From NCBI GenBank assembly GCA_905178155.1, contig CAJINV010000001.1, positions 14,315,984 to 14,379,983 on the forward strand: a stretch of DNA of 64,000 nucleotides. The letters run 5' to 3'. The notes beneath the pieces are model-generated. The model made no database searches and had not been told where the DNA came from. It saw only the letters and a list, made by a program, of their open reading frames with translations. Position numbers and translations under genes: made by a program. Numbering within the stretch: position 1 is the stretch's first letter; the number at the start of each line of letters is the position of its first letter. Source of the DNA: Amoebophrya sp. A120 (Eukaryota > Sar > Dinophyceae > Syndiniales > Amoebophryaceae). This document shows, in pieces, positions 44,398 to 56,673 of this stretch.

Positions 44398-47300
44398 TCA
44401 ATCTTTACGGGGCAGCATCCAAAATCCGACGTCAGCGCCGCGCAACACCACAAGACACAGAGCATGCCAGTATTTCTCTACCTGGAACGACGGACCGGCA
44501 CTGTCTATTAGTCGAGGCAGAATGACAAGGATCGTTTCGCAGACTCGGTGCTCTTGTTCCGACAAAGCCCGGGGAGGCATGGGCAATCCCTTTACTCGCT
44601 GCCCGCCGCTCTTACGAATCGCTTGCATCTGCAAATCCAGTGCTTGTCTGAAAGATTCTGCAGACGCTGACTTGAGTTGGCCGTTGGGCAAGACGGTAGG
44701 CTCGTGCTGCGAAGAAGAAGTCTGAGTCGAAAAGACGGACCCGCTGCTGGGCACTGGCAAGCTGGGCGAGTGAGACATGGTAGACGTTCCGTAGGTCAGA
44801 ACTGTTGGGTACCGCCGGGGGTCCACCAGTTCCTTCGGTACGAGGAAGCAACGCAGCCTCTCGAAGCCGAGGCAGCGACAGGCGGTGAAATGTGCAACAG
44901 AAACCAAGTTCGGGACTCGCCCCCGGTGCTCATCCAGTAAAACAATGGCAGCAGGATGGAACAGGTCCTTGTCGATGTTAAGACGGAATTCGGCTGGTCC
45001 CGTTCCCTCCAAGAGCACAAACTTCCGGAAATCTGACCCAAAACGCGCTGCGCGCTGCGCCTGACTCTCAAACGGCGCTTCCGGTCGGAGCTGCGAAAGA
45101 GTGGCGGTAAAATCGTTTTCCGTGTCAAGAACTTGTGGTTGTTCGTGGGACCACGCGGCATCATTACTGTTGTCGCCAGCATCAGCAGGTCTTTGCTCGC
45201 CTTCCGCTACGCCGGCATCGTGTTTCATCGATTGGTCTGCGCCACTTGTATCTACTGGCAGCGGTTCGAGAAAGTATTCTCCAGCGGGACAGAAAACGCG
45301 CTCCATTACCATTTCGTAGTCAATGGAGCGGGTTTTTTCTTCAGAGTCTGATGATAATGCAGCTTTTTGTTGTGCCTTGCTGATCTCATTTTCGCCACTC
45401 CCACTCGTATTTGCAGCATAGCTTTCCCTCGTCTCCTTCGTTGCACCAGTTCCTGCTTTTGAAGGTGAAGGCGACGCGGGCGGTTGAGCGCCGCACTGAT
45501 CAGCACCCGACAAGACATCGGGATCTATCTGGCGCACGTAAGGAGTGACAATGCGCCTGGGTAGTTTTTGTTGTCGGTGAGCTCGGCTCTGTGCCGGATC
45601 GTGTGGGTGTGTCGCCCTCGTCGTCGTCGCAGAGGAAGCGAACGACTTAGGATCGCTGATTTTCTCCGGCGATGCTGGGGTAGTTTGATCGCCGAGTGCT
45701 GAACTACTTTTTTCTTCGCGTTTCTTGCTCGAAGGACGAAGAGCCTCACCTCCGGTGGAGGGGGAGGCACCATTTTCCCTTATAGCCTGCTCGGGCGTGG
45801 TCCTGCCAAAAGCGCGGGGTACCGCAGCAAAGAGCGAGGCAAAAGCTCCCCCTGTTGCTGATGGAGCTTCTAGCTCACTTGACGGACTTGAGGGCTGTAG
45901 CTGCCCCAGCGGTCGTTCCAACATAGACGCAGAGGCAGGAGTGGGAGGTGTCGGAACGACAACAGGCAGCATCTCTGACATCGTGCTTCCAAGCGGCGAA
46001 GAATGCGCTGACAGAAAGGGAGATACGGACACACGGGCTGGCGCAGGAGACATGAAGGGCTGCGAGGGCGATCCTTCGTAGGACAGAGCGGGAGCAGCTT
46101 TAGGTGCGCTTTCGCCTTCGCCACCTCCGCCCCTTGTCCCCAATAAATCTTCTACCTGCGGACTGGTTCCAACAACATTAGTTGCACTAGTCGTGACGTC
46201 CTGCATGTCGTGCGCCGGTCGAGAGAATGGGGCTTCTGCGGTGAATGCGGTCCTGTTTTGGAACCGAGGGCGGCGTGTCTTGTGAAGCCAATCCCAGGTG
46301 GGCGGATCGGACGTCGTCGCGCAACAATAAGTTGACGCATTTTTAGAAGAGGCCGCGTCTTGGGTGGTCGTGTCTGTTGTCATCATCGGCGCCATCACCC
46401 CGATATCGGTAGAGGTCCTCTGATTACCAGGCGAAGCCGCAGGATTGGCTGGTGCCTCTGACGAGTTGGTACCGAGTCCGTTCCATGTCCTGCTTTCCCT
46501 TTCGCCAAGAGGAGGCGAACAAGTGCTGCAAGCAACCACGGTTGAATTCTTCATGGGCGGCTCGAGCTGCGATTCGTCCGCGTCAGCAACATCGAGTTGT
46601 CCGTGATTCGCACTCCTTGTACTTTTCGCGGCGTGCGCCACAAGTGCTTTGATAACTTCTGTTGCAAGCACGCGATCTTCGATTGCTTTTCTTGCTTGCA
46701 TCTGCGACTGCACGCGCTCAGTGCCTGCAAGGGCATCCTCAAGATCTTCTTCGTCGATGAGGCTGTGATCATCGCGAAGCTCCTTTGCCGTCTGCTCTGG
46801 GCTGCAGCGCGTGCTCACATCGCTATGCGGACACATACCCTGGAAGTCAGGCGACCCGTGGCTGCTAGGGGGTTCCGACCAGGTACCGAGTGGCGAGTGG
46901 CCGCGCGAAATCGAATTCGCAGAGATGTTCCCCGCGCCTGTCGGAGGGGCACCAGCAAGCGCATTATATGCAGATGCAGGAGCGGTGGCAAGAGTTCTCG
47001 GTGCGGAATCCGCGGGGTCGAAGTTCCCACACGTCCCGGCGCTCCTTGTCGTCGCCGAGGAACCACCTGCACCCTCCTGAGGCGCGCAGATTCGCAGGTT
47101 CTCCATGCCGTCCTCCAGCAATCGCAAGCCTCCCTCACGTCCGCACGACATAGCTGCAGGGGCAGTTCCCGGCTGCCGCAGCAGCTCTTCGGGGGGTCCA
47201 CCGCTAGCGGAGTTGTAATCCTCCGCTAGCGGAGTTGTTCCAACAGCCCGTGGTCCTTCGTCGTCTGATGCAGCATCAAGACGCAACTGCGCAACTTGGA

Positions 47301-50300
47301 GCCTGATCCGCCGGGACCGCCTTGGTCGCAGAAGGAATTCTGAAGACTCGGCCTTCTCGCCCTGCGGCGAATCCGAGAACGTGTGCAGTGGCGACCCAGC
47401 TTCCATCCGAAGACCGAAAGAGACAACGTTACTAGCAGGAGACGCGGACGGCTTCTGTTCTTCTGTAAGAGCGGCAACTGACGAGGAAGTTGTGTTAGCG
47501 TTGTCTGTGTGCTGTTTCCTCGTGACCATCGAGGAAGCAGTCAGCGACAATGACAAATTGTTGCATGCTCCTGGAATGCGTGGCGCTTCCTGATCTACTC
47601 CGGCAGAGTGCACCGCCGCGGCCTGGTGCTCTTCTACTTGCGATTGCGATTCCTTATTTGGGCCTCCCGGAGCCGGTGTCGTGCTTGTCAGCAGCAGCGG
47701 CGCAACGACAGTAGAATCTTCTGGTGCGCTGGACAAGGAGCGATTTGACGCCGGCGCTAGGGTTGTCTTAGTTGTGGTAAGGGGCGCGCCGGTCGTGGTC
47801 GTTATCGTAACGGATGCCATACTAGCCGGAATGTCATTCGTGGTGGACGAAGAGATCCGTAATTTGCTCAGCTTCGCGCTCTGCACAACTCCGGGATGAA
47901 CTTCCACTGGTTGCATCTTCCGCGCACGTCGCAATTGTTCGAAAAATCGCTGCGAGCACGGACGACTGGCCCAGACGCGGATTGTACGACCCTCATCGAG
48001 CGTTTTTTCAACAGGAAAGGTCTTCTTCTTTACGTGCTGTGGGTCGGGATTTTCATTTTTGCTTGCCGAGAGATAACTTCCCAAAGGCGAAGATGAAGCG
48101 CCGGCTTTAATATGCTGCAATTCCGGAGATGACGCAGGTGCAGTTGGGGATGTTGACCCAGTACCGCTATCGATTGCGTTGGTCCTCCCCCCGAGCCAAC
48201 TCACCAAAGTTGCGGGAGGACTGCTTTTATAAGTCGTCGTTTGTGCTGACGAGGCCTTCTGCTGCTCCACAGCAGATGATGTACTAGCAGACCACGCAAA
48301 GGCAGACGCGAGCAAAGGCGAGCCGGCATTGGAGGGCGGAGGCAGAGCGAACGACTTTTCGACGCTTGGGCTTGGGCTGTCGTACTCGATCCAGATCTCC
48401 TTGGGATCCGTGCAGAAGTAATTTTGCGACAGACGATTCTCGAGCCTCGGGGGTTCAGGTCCATAGAAGGAAGACGGATCCAGAAAGGGCTCACAAGCCT
48501 TGCGCAAAGGATGACCGTCAAGAGGGCGGTCGTGCTTCTTTCGTTGCGGCTTACTCGTCCAGCTGGTTCCACCCGGTCGATTCGCCCGTCGAGAAGCGGC
48601 TTGGCGTTTCCAGTCAGGGTCCTGTTTTTGGATAAATCGCTGGCCGCGTGGCGCAATTTTATCTTCCGACGTATACTGCGAAAAGGGAGCTGCACGAGCT
48701 GTCATCGCAACCGGGCGAATTCTGTACTTCGGTTTGTCTTCTTCAGAGTCCTCGTTTTCGCTTTTGCGTCCCCGGGAAGTGTGCACGCAGGCTAGCATCG
48801 CGTCTCTGAGGCTTGGGACCTGCGGCATAATGAATGGGGATAGTTTATTGTTGCAATGGTCTGTGCTGCTAGTGGTGCTTCCCGCCGTAGTAGCGCTCGT
48901 AGCTGGTGCTTGTCGAAGATCATTGTTGTCGCGACGGGGCGTAGCCGGGACACCGGAAGCGCCGATCTCGTGGTTTGGCAGCGTTTTCGCTCGTCGCAGT
49001 GCCGGCTGTCCGGAACGATTCTTGCGCTCCAGCATTGCTGCCGCGTTGGCGACATTTTTGCTGCAGGCGCTAAGCTTGTTCGGAGCCAAAATCGCATCGC
49101 CTGCGAGTTCCGTGAAGTTTTTGGCAATCACTGGGCGCGCTGCGTCGTAAGTATCGCGCTCTGCGCGAGAAGTCTTAAAGCTTGTCCACATAGAGGACGC
49201 GCGAAAGTCCAACAACTTAGCGTCCTGCCATGCGGCGCCTTCGTGGCCAGCAAGAGTACTACAACCGGCAACCTCATCGAGGTCCACAATGCCCTTTTGG
49301 ACGACACTGCTGCGGTCGGACCTAGAAGCGGAGGTTGCAGAGAGTTGCTCCGGGTAGTCGTTGCTGCGGAAAATACTGCGAGAAGATGGTGAAGATGCGC
49401 CATTACCGATTTTTCCACTTCTGTCAAGCTGTTGCTCTACCTGTAAAGTACCGGATGAACCTGGTGATGCTTCGGAGCAGAACCCCAGTCCAAAATCGTG
49501 CAGAAGAGCGCCATTGGAGGACGCGGAAGAGGAAGACGTCGTGCTCGTGTCTTCGCTGCTGGATGTCAGCGCTGTGCCTGTGGACGTTTGTCTGCACCAC
49601 TCAGGAATCGTTCCCAGTATATCGCTGGTCGTTGCACCACTCGGTCCTGAATCCCCAACAGCACCAGCAGTAGAGACGCAGTCGCTATCTTTCGTCGAAG
49701 CCTGCTGCAGCCTGCCTAGCAGCGCAATAAGGGTGGAGGCGGTACTGTTAGACTCACCAGCAGGCGAGAGGCTGGGAGGGATGATGAAAGGACTACTTCG
49801 CTTTGGCAATTCCAGCTCGGGATTCGATCGGGGGAGAAGTTTCAAGACACTATCAGCTATGTAGGGAGACGAGGACGGAAACGATGGCGGGGGTGGCTGC
49901 AATGTCGAGACTGCAGGTTGATGATCGTCAATCTCTTTCTGTTCGTTTACTCCTGCTCGAGTACCAGGCCCCTCGTCCACGGGTCGTCGTGATTCGGAGG
50001 TACAAATGCTTGTTTCCAGATCCTCGCGTGCTGTAGCTACCACACGTCGGCCAGTTGTGTTCTTGTAGCTGTCCTCCCGTGGAGTTCTTGTAGTCGAAAA
50101 GTCTTCTACACCCGCCACATTGGAGCTCAAGTTAGGTGCAGTTCTGGGCGCCTGGAGTGCCAAGGGCGGAGACCCCCGCCGGGTCGCAAAGGACGCGCTC
50201 CGGGGCCCCCCGGCACCACGGCCGGCGAAGATGCCTGTTTTCTGCAGACTTTTCTGGAACTTCTCCTCTCGCCGTGCCTCTCGCTTGCGCCGATTTTCGT

Positions 50301-50830
50301 CCGCCCGACGGCAAGCGGCTGACCAGCTCCGCACCTGCTTTAGCCTCTGGTGGAACAGTTGGTCGTCCTTTTCCTGGTAACTGACGACCGGGACAAAGCT
50401 ATGCTCAAGATACTCCAGGGTCTGTTTCTTCTGGTCGAGCATTGTCATGTGGCAAGACCACCGGGACTCGCACTTGTCGACGACAACATAAATTTCCGGC
50501 ATGAAGCTGTTTTGCCATGGTGCGGGAGGAGAACTACTGCTGGCATGCAAGAAGCAGTTGGTCGTTGAAGGGGACGTAGCCGCACCGGTGGTCGTCGCGC
50601 AGTCCAGAATCGGCGCGGAACCGCCCCCCAGTTGCGCTACGGTCGAACGCATCCATCTATGCATTGCAAAAGCATCGTACTAGTATAAATCGCATCACAA
50701 ATTTTTCCATAAGGAAAAATGAAATTTGTCATGCTGATTCATCAAAAAAGGCATATTTGTCATGCATGATAGCAATTTTATTACTACGAGTACGATACTT
50801 TTGCACAGGATACCATCCCTCAAGTATCAT
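44398..50830 (-). CDS. Large disordered Ser/Thr/Ala-rich protein, about 2090 aa
   Basis: The main exon 50652-44398 is joined across an introner (50658-50812) to an upstream exon that is open from 50813 to at least 50890. A start at ATG 50830 gives MILEGW then MRSTVAQLGGG. Most of the protein is low-complexity. Islands of conserved-looking sequence are near residues 50-150 (EIYVVVDKCESRWSCHM, then a KREARREEKF helix), 660-790 (KPKYRIRPVAM, FIQKQDPDWKRQA, YFCTDPKEIWIEYDSP) and 890-950. Another is the last 250 residues (FRLNIDKDLFHPAAIVLLDE, ETILVILPRLIDS). The C-terminus seems folded. I do not recognise the family. Confidence 0.6.
47205..47240. repeat. Tandem CCGCTAGCGGAGTTGT, two copies
   Basis: A palindromic CTCCGCTAGCGGAG core is repeated within the coding frame, adding a short duplicated peptide. 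Probably replication slippage. Confidence 0.6.
50658..50812 (-). mobile_element. Introner intron, family D, 155 bp
   Basis: It starts TATGCATTGCAAAAGCATCG and ends CGATACTTTTGCACAGGATA. Direct repeat CCATC flanks it (50653-50657 and 50813-50817). It is a close copy of the element at 24706-24855. A GT-AG pair exists 3 nt away from the frame-keeping register but would place a TGA in the joined frame. Confidence 0.88.
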
Positions 50831-50890
50831 CTCGTCTCGCAGAATGGTCCGTGTGCTCCGCCGCACGCTGGATGGGAGACTGTCACAAAG

Positions 50891-52122
50891 TGAAAGCTGC
50901 TGGTGCAACCGTAACTACCCGACCGACTACGAGGGCAAGGCCCGCTCGATGCTCGTTGAAGGTAGCACGAGCACTGCATGACCCGAGCAGGTGCTGACCT
51001 GAACCCGATGCAACGACGTCACACATTCTCTTCTTGTTCTTTTTCATTATTCGCAAAATCGAGAAAAAGTCAAAATCGTCAATCAAAATGAATCAAGCTG
51101 CAGGCTGATGCGCTTCCTAGTAGTTGAATTTCATTTGCAACACATTGCTTGACGGTCCTAGTAGTGGTCGCGGGCAGATTGATGCGCAGACGGTGAGGAA
51201 CGAAGCGATCCATATCGAGCCACTCGTTCTTCTGGAGACGCTTGTGCAGTGTATGTGTATGTATGGACGCTTGCAAGCCAGCAGGTGGCACACGCACAAA
51301 TGCATATGATTATGGCGCGGATCAACTTGCATCACGATCAGAAATAACTGCGTCCTTGTAGCTGCGCTCGAAGATGACAGGTTGTTGAGGCATTTGATAT
51401 ACATATGATCTGCCCGTCATGCCTTAACAACCTTCGCTCACAACGCAGAACTTTATTTACCTTTACGGCTGCTGCTGTACCTGTTCTTCAGTAGTTGCTG
51501 AAGATGCTATCGCTATGTCTTTCTCCTACTTTTCTTCCTTGGCACGAATAAATTTCTATCTATGCTAAAAAACGAAAAGGAAAGCGGCCAACTACATAAT
51601 TATCGCTGAACGCGTTTCGACCTCCTACCTTCCAATAAGACTATAGTAGCAGAAACAGAACAACATCAGGCAGAAGACGCTAGGCATCGAATCTGATTTA
51701 GAATCGAAATCGAATTCGAGTCGCCAGCTGGCTTCCCGATAAATGCGGATGCAGATGCGCATGCTTCGTCGTTAGACTTCGTTTACTGAAAAATAGATCG
51801 GCACCTCATCACAACAGAGGGCGGCACTCTCTTTTGGTTTTTCGCCAGGTCTTTGCATCACGTTCTACAAAGAGGCGTGTCAGTCTGGTGTGAATGAGGT
51901 CAAGGAATTGAAAAATCGTTCTTGCGTGGGTACAAGTACAACAGAAAAAATACAGGTGAGGCTTCCAATGGATGTAGTGCTTCATCCACAGGAGTATAAG
52001 AGGTACTCGGCAGATATGACGAACTAACAGAACAGTATGTAAATGTCGCTAGATTTTTTTCTCATGACAACGTCCCACTAGAGTACAATTCGTCCACTCT
52101 CGTGCTTCTTACAGGTCCTCTT
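50891..52122. other. Intergenic region
   Basis: A further 5' exon of the large disordered protein may lie at the left end. Otherwise I see no gene and no repeat family. Confidence 0.35.
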
Positions 52123-55117
52123 TCACAATAGGGACACCAGGTTGCGCAGCGAGGGAGGAAGCGACATGCTGCCTCCTGCTTCTACAGTTGATTCCGATCG
52201 TTCATCAACATCTTCTGGAATCTTCCCTGCCTCTCTTCCATGTTCCTCCGTAGCCGCATCATGATCATCGCCCTCCACCACAGCTGGCTCAGTCTCCTTG
52301 TCATTAATTATCGATTCCGGCATCGTATTAAACGGGGTGATGTCGTCGTCGTCCTCGGCCCACGTTATACTCCCGTCGGAGAAAACGTCCGGCCGAAACC
52401 TCCGTAGCGCAACGTAAAGCCTGCGTGCCGCCGCGCGCTCGTGAGACGGGATCGATTTGTCATTGATGATCGGAGTGACGTAGTCGTGGCGAATTTCGTC
52501 GACATACCAGGGTCTGGGGAGTCCCGTGGCGTGGTCCAGGCCGGTTTTCACGCGACCCGGATCGTTTTCCGGCACGAAGGGCAGGTGTTGCTCTTCGCCG
52601 GCCACCTCGTCGACATCGGCCTGCGTCATCGCCCAGTTATTCCACTGCTCCTGGGCTTTCGCTGCGTACTGTTCTTTCGACGCCAAATTGAACCACTCCA
52701 GCTCGTTCACGCTCGCCAGCCAGGACAAAATCGCGGCGCGAAACCGAGCAACCTCCCGCAGCGGAATCTTTTTGAAGAGTGCCGGAACACGCAACCTCTG
52801 TTCCCGGGCCGTCTGGTCCCGGCGAGCGGGTGATCGCGCACCTTGTCTGACGCCAAGTATGTGGAAGTCGCGCAGAAACTTGGTGGGATTCGTGTCATGC
52901 AGCATGTTCTCATCCAAGTATTTCCAAAGTGTCAGGTCTTCCCCTTCCTTGATGGCCTCCGCCTCGGCAATGGGGTTCGGCAGCGTGATGCGAGAAGTTG
53001 AATCAATCACCATCTCTCGTGCGGGCTCCGTGTGGAAAATTACGGCCCAGAAATGGTCACTTCCCTTTCCCACATTCTTTCTTAGCATCTCCTCGGAGTA
53101 TATCCTGAGCAAAAACTTCCCCACCCCATAGTCAAGTTGCCAAGTCTGCAACACAAATCTCCAAGCTGAAGCTTTGGGAATTGTGCATAAGAAATTTCCA
53201 TCTGTAGTGTAGTGCTGATTAGGATTAGCAAGGAGAGCCGCATTACAAAGACGCCTGCTCGTGCTCATGCTGATACTGATTACATCAGCACTACAAACCT
53301 CAAAATACGACTACAAGTACAAATTCCTGTCATGCGGATGCGCATTACATATATTTCATCTGTAGATCTAGATGCGAATAGGCGTGACAACTATGGGGTG
53401 GAGGGGACGTTTTTGCTTGGGATAGAGTAGAACGAAAGGACCGTAGTGTTGCGTGGATCTGCAGACGGGTCCCCGTCTCTGCCAATCATCGTGTTATTCA
53501 GCTCTGTGTGCATCTTTCCGAATGTATAGCTGTCCTGGAGCACGCGCAAGGCTTCATACAGATGCAGCAAGAGGGCTTGGGCGCGGACCGAGTGCAGCAA
53601 CTCTGGAGTGCCGTTGCGCAGCATGGCGACGAAAAGCGATATGGCCTGTCGCCGTAGCAGAAGCTGGTGAAAATTCCTTCGAACAACCGGCTCGATCCTT
53701 CTACTAGAAGTAGGGGAAACGTTCGTGGCACCAGCGGCGGTGCTGGTGTCCTCGCTGGTTTTCTTGTCGTCCTGGTCTGGACCAGGGACCGAAGGGACCT
53801 CCTGCTCCCACATGCTGCCTGTCAGAGGCAGCGCTGGCTGTAATTGGGACAGCATTGGCGGCACTTGGGTCACGCCCGTTGTGTGAAAAGTGTCCGGGGG
53901 AGGATGGGGTCTACTCACAGGCGGCGTGATTTCCGCGTCCGTGGCTTCCAGAAGGACCTGCCACGGGTTCCAATCCCGAAAGAACATGCGTTCAAACCAC
54001 TTCCATTCGAAAAGCTTGGAGGTTTTGTAATATTTTTCCAAAAACTCCTTTTGCCCGGGAAAATTGTTTTGCAGCATGCTCTGCAGCGCCTTGCTTGCCT
54101 GCTCGGAGAGCGCCAGCCGCACGCCACACAGCAGACTCCAAGCGAGTCTCCCCCTTATCTCCTGCGACGCAGCGTTGGCGTCGGAAATGGCGTCGCGATC
54201 GTCCACAACCGTGCGCGTTAGCGAAAACGGCTCCGTCTCGTCCATACAGGCGGCTCCGTCCTCCACCAGGGTCACCAGAGGTTGCACGATTCCCGCCTGG
54301 TGGGCAATCTCCGCGGTGTTCAGGTCGGACAGCTCATACTCGGTCACATCCAGGATCTTCAAAATGTTCTGCAACTTTTCCATCAAACCTCCTTCGACGA
54401 GCTCGTGCACATAATCGTACTTTTATCAGCCAGAAAAGTCGTTGCAAGTAAGGATAACGGTCTTTGCACATTGCAGTGTTCGAGTTCATCCTAGCATCAA
54501 CTCCAAGAACGTGTTCGTTTGTTGTTCATCCCTATGTATCAATTATGCTCCTATATGCTATGCAAATTTTTGCTCACGTGTTTCTTCATTCACCAGCGCG
54601 TTTTTACATGCTGTATGTGCTAATCATACACTTCTCCCACAGCTGCGTTATTCGGGCCGCCGCTACCCTTACTTCTACGCTTCTTTCTGTGATAGCGTTT
54701 TCGCTTCTGCTTTGGAGAAATCCCGATACGCCTCTACTTCTTTGACACCATTGCCGCGGCTCGTGGCGGATGACTTGGAGGCAGGAACCCCCAGGGAGTA
54801 ATATTCTGTCAACGTGTGAGGCTCATCGTCGAGAATGACAATTTCTGCGGCATTTTTCGTGCTGGCTTCCTTGTGGATTTTCGAGCGGTCCAGCTCGCTA
54901 CTCGAAGTGAGTTGCTCTCCTCGTTGCTCGGTACTAGAAGTGACCGCGCTAGTACTAGCGTTAGTGATGTTAGAGTCGTCCCCCGGCCTCGGTGTTCCTA
55001 CCGGAAGCACCTCGCTCGCGCTCATTTTGGTCAGGGATTCAGGGGTGTCTCTGGACGGATCAAACCCTGGAGTGTGCCCTCGTCCATCGCGGCCTTGATC
55101 ATACCTGGTTATGATTA
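52123..55117 (-). CDS. Armadillo-like helical protein, possible SIL1/Fes1-type C-terminal part
   Basis: Exon 54422-53425 and exon 53100-52123 join in frame when the introner and one GAGTA are removed; 1959 nt (653 codons) remain from 54410. A further exon at about 55117-54690 reads into this one across an interval with introner-like ends (TATCAGCC...TGATAG). Its ATG at 55025 (MSASEVLPVG) is a possible start. The helical N-terminal part (HELVEGGLMEKLQNIL, HQAGIVQPLVTLVED, RGRLAWSLLCGVRLAL) resembles armadillo repeats of SIL1/HSPBP1 exchange factors. The C-terminal exon is non-repetitive and ends in an acidic tail. With the gene to its right, which has a signal peptide and a Fes1-like segment, it may form one gene. 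That link is inference. Confidence 0.5.
53101..53424 (-). mobile_element. Introner intron, family F, 324 bp
   Basis: It starts TATCCTGAGCAAAAACTTCC and ends with the inverted counterpart finishing TTTTTGCTTGGGATA. About 30 bp of inverted repeat includes ACCCCATAGT. Direct repeat GAGTA flanks it (53096-53100 and 53425-53429). Excision joins VLSFYS to EEMLRK in frame. Confidence 0.9.
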
Positions 55118-55365
55118 TGTTGCGGTAGCAGAGCACTGATTCTTGATATTTAAAAGAATAATGATAGATGACAAAAGTGTCGATGCTTATTTTCGGTCAT
55201 GATTATGTACAACACGACGAATTAAATATATACGATACGGAGACCTGGCACACCTCCGAGCACGCGAAGTTGAATCAGAATCGTTCCGCTATCGGGCTCA
55301 TTTCGTAAGATGTTGCATGTTCCGAAGAGAATAGAAGATGAGAACCAGAAGTCAGGGAAGAAGTA

Positions 55366-56673
55366 CTACAACCAGTGGAGAAGCTTTAGAATGTCTGAGA
55401 GTGAAGGTGCGGACGAGCAAGCATGGAAAAAAAAAAAAAGTAGTAAATACGGTGAGACGGCTTCCACGGTGGCTATGCGTTTCAGGTTCCCCTTGCTCAA
55501 ACTGCCATAGTTAACGCCTACCGGCGGCGAGAGCTTTACCTTGATCTCTTTTTTCGTCCACAGCTGTCTCGGTTTTGCTTCCGCTTTTGCCCCGCCCTCC
55601 TTCTCGTCGTCGTCTTCTGGCGCGTCCATAGCGTCCAGCTCGGCATCCTCTTTTTGCTGTTCCTGGATCCCAAGAATAGCCGCGTCCGTCGTTTTATAGT
55701 GCATCTTGAGCAGCTCCAACGCAACCGGGCTGAACTCGTGGGACTGCAACAGCTTGGACAGCGGCAGCGGCGTGCGCGCCGCGTAGACGGGTCCTCGTTG
55801 AAAATAATGATGTTTCTTCCCCGCCTGTGTTGTCCTGTTCGAAGTTGCTTGATCTTCGGCGGCGGCTGCTTTTATGCTGTCCCGTTTGGTCGCTTCGAAC
55901 TCGTCCTGCACGGCAAAGCGCTCCCATTCCAGCAGATAGCCCAAGTTGTCTTGCATAGAAACCAGACCTGTGCCGAACAACCGCTCAGCAACTTGTTTGA
56001 AATCCTTGATTGTGATCCATGCTTTTCCTTCGTAGAACAGCTGGAGCTCCTTCATCTGCTCGGTCAGCTCCTCCGCCAACTCCTGCACAAAGTGCGGCTT
56101 TCCCCTGAAGTAGTTGAAGTTTGACTACTTGCACAGTGATAGAGCAGGAGGGTGTGGGCAGATTATATGAAGAAAATGAAAAATCCCTTCCTACTCGATA
56201 GGCCGTACTCTGAAGTAATTTCTACACGATACCACGCACGATATCATGCTACCAGCTGTTCTGTTGGCTATTTCCTTGTTTTCGCGCACCACGGTGAGAT
56301 CTCGGCCTGTAGTCCCGCCCTCGAGGTTACACTTCTACAGGGGGAGCGAAACAAAATACAAATAGGCACAAGAAAAAGCAACTAATACGTACCCTGCCTC
56401 GAAGATCTGGTCTAGCACTTCCTTTCCGTAGAGATCCTCAATGGTTTGGCCATTTTGCGTAAACTCCTCGGCCATCTGCTTTACCTTCTCCGGATCGCTC
56501 TTGCCTATGGCCCAGTTGAGCATCTTTTGCAACTGCTGCTGGCCCGGATCTTCCGTCGAAGGTCCTGCGGCCGAGGGCGAGGAGTCCGCGGACGCCAGAA
56601 AAGCGCGACCCGATGCATGCAGCCCCACCACCAGCAACGTAGAAGTGCTTCTAATCTTCATCTTCGTCCACAT
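55366..56673 (-). CDS. ER-targeted helical protein with Fes1/SIL1-like N-terminus (3' end unsettled)
   Basis: Exon 56673-56393 and exon from 56104 join in phase 2 across a GT-AG intron (GTACGT...TTCAG), giving QIFEAG-GKPHFVQ. The start is ATG 56673 or the one four codons on. Residues 5-27 form a signal peptide (TSTLLVVGLHASGRAFLA). Residues about 45-95 (LQKMLNWAIGKSDPEKV, QTIEDLYGKEVLDQIFEAG) resemble the N-terminal helices of Fes1/HSPBP1 Hsp70 nucleotide-exchange factors. Later parts are helical, with an acidic Asp/Glu/Ala run and a basic KKEIKVKLSPP end. The frame continues to 55366 through a poly-T stretch that is probably intronic, so the true last exon may be near 55117 and may lead into the next gene. 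Confidence 0.45.

Noticed and set aside
50658-50812. Ordinary GT-AG splicing of this introner
   Set aside because: A GT-AG pair exists, but using it puts TGA in the joined frame. It remains possible only if translation starts downstream.
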